Below are positions 1 through 6,684 of a DNA stretch of 37,625 nt, in pieces (position 1 is the first letter of the stretch; each line of letters starts with the position of its first letter). This DNA comes from Kutzneria sp. 744 (lineage in GTDB: Bacteria > Actinomycetota > Actinomycetes > Mycobacteriales > Pseudonocardiaceae): NCBI RefSeq assembly GCF_000568255.1, contig NZ_KK037166.1:10166301-10203925 (forward strand), given 5' to 3'. Made by a program: the position numbers and the translations under genes. Below the pieces are notes generated by a model. That model was not told where the DNA came from. It made no database searches and saw nothing but the letters and a program-made list of their open reading frames with translations.

Positions 1-1029
1 GAGCCGCACGCCGAGACCGGGCACCGGCAGGCCGCACGAGCCGTCGACGCGGGCGCCGGTCGGCCAGTTGATGGTGATCGAGCCGCAGGTCTCGGTGCTG
101 CCGTAGGCGTCGAGCAGCGGGGCGCCGAACGCCTCCTCGAACGACCGGCGCAGCGCGGCCGTGGTGATCGCGCCGCCGACCAGGCACATCCGGAGATCCG
201 GTGCGGTGAAGGCCTTCTCCCGCGCGGCCTGGACCAGGTAGTGGTACATGGTCGGCACGCCGGCCAGGAACGTCGCCGAGTCCGCGCGGATCGCGGCGAG
301 CACCTCGTCGGCGGAGAACCCGTCGAGGATGCGCGCGGTCGCGCCGACCGCCGTCACGCCCAGCACGCACACGATGTGCGCGAGGCTGTGGAACAGCGGC
401 AGCGGCCACACCACGCGATCGTCGGAGGACAGGCCGGGGATCGGCACGTAGCACGCGGCGACCGACCAGAGGCAGTTGCGCTGCGTGGACAGCACGCCCT
501 TGGGCCGGCCCGTGGTGCCGGAGGTGTAGAGCATCCAGGCCGGGTCGTCCAGGCCGAGGTCGTCCCGTGCAGGCACGACCGGCTCGGTCGCCGCCAGCGT
601 CGCGAACGACAGGGCGCCGGGCACCGGCTCGCCGTCGCCGACCACGATCACCTGGAGGTTCGGCCGGTCGCGCACCATGTCCACATGGGACGGATCGGTG
701 ATCACGACGCGCGCGCCGCTGTCGTCGAGCAGGTACGCCACTTCCGACCGGGTCAGGCGCGGGTTGACCGGCACGCCGATCGCGGCGGCCCGCGTGATCG
801 CCAGATAGCTCTCCACGGCCTCGACGCGGTTGCCCAGCAGGATCGCGGCCCGGTCGCCGGGCTGCAGCCGCAGCGCGGCCAGGTGGCCGGCGAGCCGGCG
901 GGTGCGCTCCGCCAGCTCGGCGTACGTCACGCCGCGGCGGGCGTCGACGAAGGCGATCTTGTCGGCGAAGGTATTCGCGTGTTGCTGCAGCAGTTCCGGC
1001 AGCGGCCGAATCAACTCGGTACGCAACAT
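1..1029 (-). CDS. AHBA-type adenylation domain (RifA-like PKS loading module or stand-alone ligase), 3' end outside window
   Basis: The reverse strand is open from an ATG at 1029 to the left edge (343 codons). The translation begins MLRTELIRPLPELLQQHA and contains the adenylate-forming core: YTSGTTGRPKGV near residues 168-179 and DAYGSTETCGSI near 305-316. This family activates carboxylic acids as acyl-adenylates and passes them to a CoA or carrier-protein thiol. From memory, the N-terminus and core closely resemble the adenylation domain that opens the rifamycin synthase RifA and loads 3-amino-5-hydroxybenzoate. The AHBA genes next door support that substrate. A GGAAG ribosome site lies about 6 nt before the ATG. 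The end of the gene is not visible, so it could be a multimodular ansamycin PKS or a stand-alone ligase as in mitomycin-type clusters. The adenylation activity is secure; the AHBA substrate is inferred from context. Confidence 0.85.
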   Translation of the reverse strand, partial: MLRTELIRPLPELLQQHANTFADKIAFVDARRGVTYAELAERTRRLAGHLAALRLQPGDRAAILLGNRVEAVESYLAITRAAAIGVPVNPRLTRSEVAYLLDDSGARVVITDPSHVDMVRDRPNLQVIVVGDGEPVPGALSFATLAATEPVVPARDDLGLDDPAWMLYTSGTTGRPKGVLSTQRNCLWSVAACYVPIPGLSSDDRVVWPLPLFHSLAHIVCVLGVTAVGATARILDGFSADEVLAAIRADSATFLAGVPTMYHYLVQAAREKAFTAPDLRMCLVGGAITTAALRRSFEEAFGAPLLDAYGSTETCGSITINWPTGARVDGSCGLPVPGLGVRL

Positions 1030-1248
1030 GTTCTTCCACCCCTGCGGCGAGTTAGCATGGCGGACACGCGAGCGCGGCGGTCCGATGACGAGCATCACGC
1101 CGCGGGGCCCGGCCGAATCCCCAGCGCGCCCCCCTATGGCATCCCTAACTTGGGGTTCGAGCGCTTCACCGCCGCCGCGCGACCAGGCCGCGCACTAGGG
1201 TCGACAACGTATTTCGTTGGGAATACTCAAACCGATCTGAGGTGACCG
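1030..1248. promoter_or_regulatory. divergent promoter region between AHBA ligase and SpaB_C-like gene
   Basis: This 219-bp gap separates two divergent genes and must hold both promoters. It contains CCCCTATGGCATCCCTA at 1131-1147, repeated with two mismatches upstream of the AHBA synthase gene. It also contains a short inverted repeat, CAACG-tattt-CGTTG, at 1206-1220. No coding sequence of its own is convincing. Confidence 0.55.
1131..1147 (+). repeat. shared motif copy 1 (candidate pathway operator)
   Basis: CCCCTATGGCATCCCTA. The same motif with two differences lies at 5120-5136, also between divergent biosynthetic genes. The 102-bp distance to each flanking start region and the re-use in both control regions suggest a binding site for one cluster regulator. 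The regulator itself is not identifiable here. Confidence 0.45.
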
Positions 1249-2007
1249 GTGGTGCCCAGCAACTGGTTGTTCGTCCGGCTGTGCAAACCGCAGTGGATGG
1301 ACGCACGGGAGCACACGGCGGCCGTGCTGCCGTCGATCATGTCCGACCCGCTCGACCGGCTGCGGCTGGCCGACCCGACCGCGCGCTGGGCGTTCCGGCG
1401 CCGAGGCGCGCACGTCGACCTGTGGTTCACCGCGGCGCCGGAGGCGCTGGACGAACTGACCCAGCGGCTGCGCGCCGCGGCCGACCGCGCCGGCGTGCCG
1501 ACGGAGTGCGAGCCGGGCCGGTCCTGGACGCCGTACCCGCAGCGACAGGACGGCGACGTGGCGGTCGAGCTGGCCGACGCGTCCAGCGACCTCGCCCTCG
1601 ACCTGCTCGCCGACGGCGAGCTCGACGCCGACGGCCGGCTGTTCGCCGCGGTGCGCCATCTGGAGAACCTGACCGACGGGCTCGACGGCGGCGCCCGCAC
1701 GTCGTTGCTGTTCCACTGCTGGCAGCAGTGGGCCGGCGCGCTGTCGCCCGCCGCCCGTGTCGACGTGGTCCGCGAGGCTGACTCGGCGGTGCTGAAAGGA
1801 ATGTCGAAGCACGAGGAGTGGGCGCGCTACCGGGCCCGCGTCGAGTCGGCGGCCGACGTGGCCGGCTACGTGCTGCTCGACCACGCGCACCTGACGCACA
1901 ACCAGCTCGGCATCGACGCCCGCACCGAGGCGCTGGCCGCGCGCGTGGTCCGGCTGTCGCTCGTCTCCGGAGTGCCGACGGCGCAGCTGCTGGTCCAACC
2001 CGCCTGA
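1249..2007 (+). CDS. stand-alone lantibiotic-dehydratase C-terminal (SpaB_C / thiopeptide-type) domain protein
   Basis: A 252-residue protein starting GTG GTG at 1249/1252; AGGTGA at 1240-1245 favours the second GTG. The length and layout fit the SpaB_C family. There is an opening NWLFVRL strand, then a WAFRRRGAHVDLWF block where family members have an 'FIRY..HLRLR' strand, then an ADASSDLALDLL segment. Near the C-terminus, HLTHNQLGIDARTEALA matches the family's terminal 'H..NRLG...E' block. In lantibiotics and thiopeptides this domain eliminates tRNA-derived glutamate or forms the macrocycle; relatives in PEARL enzymes act on aminoacylated peptides. Here it stands alone and no precursor peptide or dehydratase partner is visible. 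Its place beside AHBA genes suggests a tailoring or amide-forming role, but that is inference. The family assignment rests on pattern similarity only. Confidence 0.55.
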   Translation: MVPSNWLFVRLCKPQWMDAREHTAAVLPSIMSDPLDRLRLADPTARWAFRRRGAHVDLWFTAAPEALDELTQRLRAAADRAGVPTECEPGRSWTPYPQRQDGDVAVELADASSDLALDLLADGELDADGRLFAAVRHLENLTDGLDGGARTSLLFHCWQQWAGALSPAARVDVVREADSAVLKGMSKHEEWARYRARVESAADVAGYVLLDHAHLTHNQLGIDARTEALAARVVRLSLVSGVPTAQLLVQPA

Positions 2008-2018
2008 CGGGAAAGCCG

Positions 2019-2048
2019 AGGAAGCCCCCGCCGAGGCGGGGGCTTCCT
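2019..2048. terminator. bidirectional hairpin terminator
   Basis: A perfect 13-bp stem (2019-2031 with 2036-2048) closes a 4-base CGAG loop between two convergent genes. There is no long U-tract, as is usual in high-GC actinomycetes. Confidence 0.8.
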
Positions 2049-2064
2049 GGTGTCCCGGGTCCGG

Positions 2065-2742
2065 TCACACGAGCGCCGGGCACAACTCCAGCAGGTCCAG
2101 CGGCCGCCGCAGCACGACGTCCGGCTCGGTCGCGAGCAGCTCGGTGTCGTCGAAGTCGGCCCACGTCGCCGCCACCGCCAACACCCCCGCGTCCCACGCG
2201 CTGCGCAGGTCCGTCACCGCGTCACCGACCATCATCGCGTCCGCCGGGTCGGCGCCGAGCAGGTCCAGCGCGCGCAGCACGATGTCCGGCGCCGGCTTGG
2301 GCCGGGCCACCTCGTCCGAGCCGATCACGTGGTCGAACATCGACAGCAGGCCCAGCTCGTCCAGCAGCGCGCGCGCCCGCCGGCCGGACTTGCCCGTGGC
2401 CACCGCGAGCCGCAGCCCGCGGGCCCGCAGCGTGTGCAGCAGTTCGCGGATGCCGTCGAACACGTGCACCTCGCGGGACAGCCGATAGCTCTCCCGCACG
2501 AACGGCTGCTCCATCGCCAGCGGCAGACCCATGATCCGCATGATGTCCGGGAAGTACCGGCCGAGATGCCGGTTGTACTCCTCGAACGGAGCCGGCCCCG
2601 GGCCGACGACCTCCGCGTAGGCGATGGTGAAGGCCTGGCGCATCACGGCGAAACTGTCGACGAGCACCCCGTCGAGATCGAACACCACCACCCGCTTGGG
2701 GGTGGTGATCAGCGCCGTGCTCGTGGCCGGCTCGGTGTTCAT
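2065..2742 (-). CDS. rifM: HAD-family phosphatase of AHBA synthesis (RifM-like)
   Basis: A 225-residue haloacid-dehalogenase hydrolase. Motif I is FDLDGVLVDS (nucleophile D22, acid D24), followed by the VATGKS motif II, RPKPAPD with the motif III lysine, and VGDAVTD as motif IV. The ATG is preceded by GGAGGT at 6 nt. In rifamycin-type clusters rifM stands immediately after rifK and rifL, as it does here; its product dephosphorylates an intermediate in the kanosamine/aminoshikimate branch that supplies AHBA. The order K-L-M on one strand makes the assignment strong, although the motifs alone show only a small-molecule phosphatase. It is probably co-transcribed with the two upstream genes and ends at the 2019-2048 terminator. 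Confidence 0.85.
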   Translation of the reverse strand: MNTEPATSTALITTPKRVVVFDLDGVLVDSFAVMRQAFTIAYAEVVGPGPAPFEEYNRHLGRYFPDIMRIMGLPLAMEQPFVRESYRLSREVHVFDGIRELLHTLRARGLRLAVATGKSGRRARALLDELGLLSMFDHVIGSDEVARPKPAPDIVLRALDLLGADPADAMMVGDAVTDLRSAWDAGVLAVAATWADFDDTELLATEPDVVLRRPLDLLELCPALV

Positions 2743-2785
2743 GGACGTACCTCCAGCGCGATGGCTATGGATGAGCGGGCTGGTC

Positions 2786-3853
2786 TCACACCTGTGCCGG
2801 CACTGGCCGGGCGGAGTCGTAGAGGCGCTCGATGACCCCGATGGTGCGTCGGGCGTCCTCGATCACCAGGCCCTTGCTCGCCGGGTCGGCCAGCAGGGCG
2901 GGCAGTTCGTCCAGCTGACGGCGGTACTCGGCGCCGATCGGCTCCTCGGGCACCGCGACCGGCACGGCCTCGCCGTCCCGGGTGAGCGTGAGCACCGAGC
3001 CGCCCGCACGGTTGGGACTGAAGCCGAAGGTGCACCGCAGGGTCGCGGAGCCGTTGCTGCCCTCGACCGTGATCGCGGTGTAGTCGAGCGGCTCGTGCGA
3101 CGCCCAACTCGCCCGCAGCGACACCGAGACACCGGTGTCCGACACGAGAAAACCGCGCGCGGTGTCCTCGACGTCGCCGCCGGCGTCCGGCTTGGGGCCG
3201 TCGTGCCGCCAGGCGGCACTCCAGGCCCCGTTGTGCAGGAAGTCGTCCGACACCGTGCCGACCGCCTGGTCGAAGCCGACCGGGCCGAGCAGCAGCGTGA
3301 GCGTGTCCAGCAGGTGCCAGCCCAGGTCGACCAGCGCGCCGCCGCCGGACAGGTCGCGACGGGTGAACCAGCCGCCCGCGTCGGGCACCCCGCGCGAGCG
3401 CACCCACGCCAGGTCCAGGTGCCGCAGCCGGCCCAGCGACGCCACGGTTTCGTGCAGCGTCAACACATCGGCGCGGTAGCGCGCCGCGCTACCGGCCAAC
3501 AGCACCGTGCCGCCGTCACGCTCGGCCAGCGCCAGTCGGTCGGCCTCGGCCGAGCTCAGGCACACCGGCTTCTCCAGGAACACCGGCACACCCGCGGCCA
3601 ACAGCCGGCACGCCACGGTGGTGTGCAGGTGGTTCGGCACCGCGACGACCGCGAGGTCCACGTCGTCGCGGTCCAGTTCGGACACATCGGCCAGCGCACG
3701 CGTGCCCGGCCAGGTGCGGGCCGCGGTGGCCCGAGCCACCGGCTCGGAGTCCACCACGGCCACCACGTCGAAGTCGGGGTGCTCGACCAGGCGCGGCAGC
3801 CAGATCGACCGCCCCGCCCAGCCGAGGCCCACCACGGCCACCCGCACGGTCAT
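2786..3853 (-). CDS. rifL: Gfo/Idh/MocA-family oxidoreductase of AHBA synthesis (RifL-like)
   Basis: A 355-residue NAD(P)-dependent oxidoreductase. The N-terminus VAVVGLGWAGRS is a Rossmann nucleotide-binding motif, and VFLEKPVCL carries the family's EKP signature. The rest fits the C-terminal alpha/beta domain. The ATG overlaps the stop of the upstream AHBA synthase gene by 4 bp (ATGA), so the two are translationally coupled. In rifamycin biosynthesis RifL works with RifK to turn UDP-glucose into UDP-3-keto-glucose and then UDP-kanosamine, which supplies the amino group of AHBA. The same pairing here supports that role. By sequence alone it could be a generic sugar dehydrogenase; the context makes that unlikely. 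Confidence 0.87.
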   Translation of the reverse strand: MTVRVAVVGLGWAGRSIWLPRLVEHPDFDVVAVVDSEPVARATAARTWPGTRALADVSELDRDDVDLAVVAVPNHLHTTVACRLLAAGVPVFLEKPVCLSSAEADRLALAERDGGTVLLAGSAARYRADVLTLHETVASLGRLRHLDLAWVRSRGVPDAGGWFTRRDLSGGGALVDLGWHLLDTLTLLLGPVGFDQAVGTVSDDFLHNGAWSAAWRHDGPKPDAGGDVEDTARGFLVSDTGVSVSLRASWASHEPLDYTAITVEGSNGSATLRCTFGFSPNRAGGSVLTLTRDGEAVPVAVPEEPIGAEYRRQLDELPALLADPASKGLVIEDARRTIGVIERLYDSARPVPAQV

Positions 3854-5016
3854 GATGTGGCCAGCGTGTCGGCCAGCACCTCGGCGATCTCGTGCATCTG
3901 CGCCTCGGTGCCCAGCAGCGTGCGGTGGTGCAGCCAGACCGTGTCATGCGTCATGGCGTCGGCGTTCGGGCAGCGCGCCGCCAGCTGCTCGACCGTCTCG
4001 TTCGGCGCGCCGGTCTCCCAGAAGCCCTGGCAGCGGTAGATCGCCCGGAACGCGGCGAAGGCCGGCAGGCCCCGCTCGATCAGCGCGTCGACCACGGCGT
4101 TGCGCCGCTCCTCGGACACGCCGGGCAGCCGGAACATGGCCATGTAGTGCGGATTGCGGTTGCTGCGCTCGTCCATGGCCTGCGGCACGACGCCGGGGAT
4201 CTCGGACAGCAGCCGCGACAGCAGCGGCCAGCGCTGCTCGCGGACCGCGACCTGGCTGTCCAGCCGGGCGAGCTGGGCCCGCAACACGCTCGCGGAGAAC
4301 TCGTTGAGCCGGAAGTTCGACCCCGACGTCTCGTGGAAGTAGCCGCGGTCGCCGTTGGGGCGCCCGCAGCTGTGCCGCACGAACGCCGTGTCCCACTGGG
4401 ACTGCTCGGGGAACGTCACCGCGCCGCCCTCGCCCGCGGTCATCAGCTTGCCGTTCTGGAAGCTGAACGCGGCCACCGAACCGAGGTCGCCGACCCGCTT
4501 GCCGTTCCACTCCGCGCCCTGCGCGTGCGCCGCGTCCTGGATCAGCGGCACGCCCGAGTCGGCGGACAGCTTGGCCAGGGCGTCCATGTCCGACAGCAGG
4601 CCGGCCATGTGGACCGGCATGATCGCCGCCGTCTTCGACGTGATCGCCGCCGCCGCCCGCTCCGCGTCGATGTTGTACGTGTCGGGGTGCACGTCCACCG
4701 GCACCGCGACCGCCCCGAGCCGCTGCGCGGCCTGCGAGGACGAGATGAACGTGAACGCGGGCACGATGACCTCGGTGCCCGGACCGACCCCCAACACCTG
4801 AAGCGCCAGCTCGAGCGCGTGCGTGCCGTTGGTGACGGCGAGGGCGTGCTCGGCTCCGTTGTACTCGGCGAACTCGCGCTCGAAGCTGTCGACCTCGCTG
4901 CCGCCCATGCGCCACCACTGGCCCTGGTCCAGCGCGCGGATCAGGCCGGTGCGCTCCTCGTCGCCGTACTGCGGCCACGCCGGAAACTCACTTGACATGC
5001 GCAGTGCCCCACCCAT
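3850..5016 (-). CDS. rifK: 3-amino-5-hydroxybenzoate synthase (RifK-like, DegT/DnrJ/EryC1 family)
   Basis: A PLP-dependent enzyme that aromatises 5-deoxy-5-aminodehydroshikimate to AHBA and, with RifL, also aminates a keto-sugar. An upstream start at 5118 is possible, but the ATG at 5016 has a well-spaced GGGAG and gives 388 residues, the length I recall for RifK; another ATG at 4998 is also conceivable. The sequence has the family's hallmarks: FPAWPQYGDEERTGL near the N-terminus, QWWRMGG, NGTHALELALQ, PAFTFISSSQAAQRLGA, then QDAAHAQGA and FSFQNGKLMTAGEGGA, which carries the PLP lysine. HSCGRPNGDRGYF and GSNFRLNEFSASVLRAQL follow. The match to remembered RifK is close throughout. It heads the K-L-M operon, and its control region is shared with the divergent dehydratase gene. 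Confidence 0.95.
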   Translation of the reverse strand: MGGALRMSSEFPAWPQYGDEERTGLIRALDQGQWWRMGGSEVDSFEREFAEYNGAEHALAVTNGTHALELALQVLGVGPGTEVIVPAFTFISSSQAAQRLGAVAVPVDVHPDTYNIDAERAAAAITSKTAAIMPVHMAGLLSDMDALAKLSADSGVPLIQDAAHAQGAEWNGKRVGDLGSVAAFSFQNGKLMTAGEGGAVTFPEQSQWDTAFVRHSCGRPNGDRGYFHETSGSNFRLNEFSASVLRAQLARLDSQVAVREQRWPLLSRLLSEIPGVVPQAMDERSNRNPHYMAMFRLPGVSEERRNAVVDALIERGLPAFAAFRAIYRCQGFWETGAPNETVEQLAARCPNADAMTHDTVWLHHRTLLGTEAQMHEIAEVLADTLATS

Positions 5017-5217
5017 GGTGCTCCCATTCCTGATACCGCCAGCATCCCCATAGGTAATTGCGGCGGAAATTCGGATCACGTAGTGCGGAACGGTACCCTT
5101 CACTACTGCGGCAGTCATTCCCCTATGTCACCCCTATAGGTCCCCTTTGCGTGCGGGGATAGCGAAATGCTGCTAATGTCCCGAATCATTGTCGCGGACT
5201 TCTGAAAGGGGTTTCGC
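5017..5217. promoter_or_regulatory. divergent AHBA promoter region
   Basis: A 201-bp gap between the divergent AHBA synthase and dehydratase genes, clearly richer in A and T than the genes. It holds the repeat CCCCTATGTCACCCCTA (5120-5136), a related inverted element CATCCCCATAGGTA (5043-5056), and further GGGGATAG/CCCCTAT-type words. The clustering of these words suggests an operator region. No ORF is supported. Confidence 0.6.
5120..5136 (+). repeat. shared motif copy 2 (candidate pathway operator)
   Basis: CCCCTATGTCACCCCTA differs from the copy at 1131-1147 at two of 17 positions. It lies about 80 bp upstream of the dehydratase start and about 105 bp upstream of the AHBA synthase start. 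Confidence 0.45.
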
Positions 5218-5646
5218 ATGTCCGAACTACTGCTGTTGAACGGTCCCAACCTGGGCATACTCGGCCGTCGTGAGCCGTCCGTCTACGGCACGGACACGCT
5301 GGCCGACATCGCCGACATGGTGGCCGACGAGGTGGCCGACCGCGGCTGGAAGGTCACCTCGGTCCAACGCGAGTCCGAAGGCGAACTGATCACCGCCATT
5401 CAGGACAACTATGACACCGTCGGCGCGATCGTCAATCCCGGCGCGCTCATGATCGCCGGCTGGAGCCTGCGCGACGCCCTCGCCAGCTACCCGCGCCCGT
5501 GGATCGAGGTGCACCTGTCCAACGTGTGGGCCCGCGAGCAGTTCCGGCACGAGTCCGTGATCGCCCCGCTGGCCAGCGGCGTGGTCGTCGGCATGGGCGC
5601 GCTCGGCTACCGGTTGGCCGCCCGCGCGTTGCTCGCCATGGTCTGA
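5218..5646 (+). CDS. rifJ: aminodehydroquinate dehydratase (RifJ-like, type II dehydroquinase)
   Basis: A 142-residue type II 3-dehydroquinase homologue, the usual length for the family. NGPNLGILGRREPSVYG carries the substrate asparagine (N11), the loop arginine and the catalytic tyrosine (Y23). EVHLSN carries the general-acid histidine, and FRHES and GLGxxGY-type ends follow. The usual block NPGAYTHTSVALRDAL is replaced by NPGALMIAGWSLRDAL, which loses the histidine that helps hold the substrate in housekeeping enzymes. I take this as a sign of the amino-substrate version. The enzyme dehydrates 5-deoxy-5-aminodehydroquinate to aminodehydroshikimate, the direct substrate of the divergent AHBA synthase. 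AAAGGGG lies 6 nt before the ATG. Confidence 0.9.
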   Translation: MSELLLLNGPNLGILGRREPSVYGTDTLADIADMVADEVADRGWKVTSVQRESEGELITAIQDNYDTVGAIVNPGALMIAGWSLRDALASYPRPWIEVHLSNVWAREQFRHESVIAPLASGVVVGMGALGYRLAARALLAMV

Positions 5647-5671
5647 CGCCAGAGGCTCTCTGTCGACACAG

Positions 5672-5909
5672 GGCGACGTTCCGATCGCCGTCGTCGGGAT
5701 CGCCTGTGCGTTACCCGGATCCGGATCGCCGGCGGCATTCCGGGAGCTGCTCAGGACCGGTGGCGACGCCATCGCGCCGACTCCCGCCGAACGGTGGGAG
5801 GCCGGTGCGGACGGCGCCGGGGCACACCGGCTTCTTCGGCGACGGGGCGACCAACCACAACCAGTGGTGGGCCCCGGTCGGGCCCGACGGCGTGCGCCGC
5901 CAGGTCTGA
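5672..5909 (+). pseudogene. fragment of a type I polyketide ketosynthase N-terminus
   Basis: From 5672 the frame reads GDVPIAVVGIACALPGSG, then AFRELLRTGGDAIAPTPAERW, the standard opening of a modular-PKS ketosynthase domain. No start codon with a ribosome site precedes it, and the similarity stops after about 50 residues. A different frame then reads GHTGFFGDGATNHNQWW and stops at 5907-5909; I could not assign that tail. No catalytic cysteine or histidine region is present. It starts 25 bp after the dehydratase stop. It is best read as the relic of a PKS gene deleted at the cluster edge. A living short gene using a rare start is much less likely. Confidence 0.65.
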
Positions 5910-5979
5910 GATTGCCCCGATGCTGCTCGCGCCCGCGGCAGGTTGCCGCGGGCGCGAAGGCACTGGAGGGGTGGTGCGA

Positions 5980-6540
5980 CTACGGGAAGACGACGTGCCA
6001 GGACTGCGACTGGCTGCCGTTGCAGCCGAACAGGATCAGCTGCTGGCCGTACGGCGCGCCGGAGCCGCCGGGGATGTCGACGCAGAAGCCGGTGTTGGTG
6101 AAGCCGGTCCGCGACTCCAGGCTGCGGAAGCCGGTGGACGAGCTGTGGGTGTTGAACTCCTCGTTGCTGACGGTCCGGCAGTCGTTGAGGCCCATCGGGG
6201 CGCCGTTGCGCGGAGGCGGGGAGAAGGCGAACATGCAGAATCCGGCGCCGTTCTTGTTGATGAACTGCCAGATGTTGGTGCCGAACTGCCTGAGCTCCCA
6301 GCTCTGCGCGTCGCTGCCGTCGCACCGCGCCTCGACGACCGCGGTGTTCGCGGCGGCGACCGGCGCCGACATGCACTTGCTGGGGTCGCCGAAGTTGGAG
6401 ATGGGGTTGAACACGGCGGCGTGCGGCGCGGCCTGGGCGGCCGGCGTCGCCTGGGCGACCGCCGTTCCCGTGCCGGCGAAGGCGGCGGCCAGCGCGACCG
6501 CGCCCAGTACCATTCCGACGATCTTCCTGCGGAACTCCAC
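5980..6540 (-). CDS. secreted ricin-type beta-trefoil (RICIN) protein
   Basis: A 186-residue protein from a GTG at 6540, with a GAGG-type ribosome site upstream; a longer reading to 6741 would overlap the efflux gene and lacks a signal. The N-terminus is a Sec signal peptide (VEFRRKIVGMVLGAVALAA, cleavage near AVAQA). The mature part has the QSW-type repeats of ricin-B trefoil folds (DAQSWELRQF, SQSQSWHVV) and conserved cysteines (KCMSAP, RCDG, FCVDIPGG). Such domains bind glycans; no catalytic domain is attached, so it is probably a small extracellular lectin-like protein. It is unlikely to belong to the AHBA cluster. The fold is fairly secure and the ligand unknown. Confidence 0.7.
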   Translation of the reverse strand: MEFRRKIVGMVLGAVALAAAFAGTGTAVAQATPAAQAAPHAAVFNPISNFGDPSKCMSAPVAAANTAVVEARCDGSDAQSWELRQFGTNIWQFINKNGAGFCMFAFSPPPRNGAPMGLNDCRTVSNEEFNTHSSSTGFRSLESRTGFTNTGFCVDIPGGSGAPYGQQLILFGCNGSQSQSWHVVFP

Positions 6541-6642
6541 GGTGACGTTTCCTCTTTCACTCCGGGTGTCGCAACGATGGGTTTTCGTTGTCCGTCCGGG
6601 GAAAACGCTACGGATTCGGCAGGTCGTGGGTATCGGGAGCAG

Positions 6643-6684
6643 TTCCCCATGTTGGCCGGCCGGTTCCCTATGTTGGCGGGCCGG
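6643..6684. repeat. 21-bp tandem duplication across the efflux gene stop codon
   Basis: Units 6643-6663 and 6664-6684 match at 19 of 21 bases. The copy at 6664-6684 contains the TAG (6668-6670, reverse strand) that ends the MFS gene. The other copy reads TGG at the same place. Confidence 0.7.

Noticed and set aside
2624-4039. A 471-codon forward frame over the rifL and rifM homologues
   Set aside because: Opposite strand to two genes with clear catalytic motifs; the translation is low-complexity.
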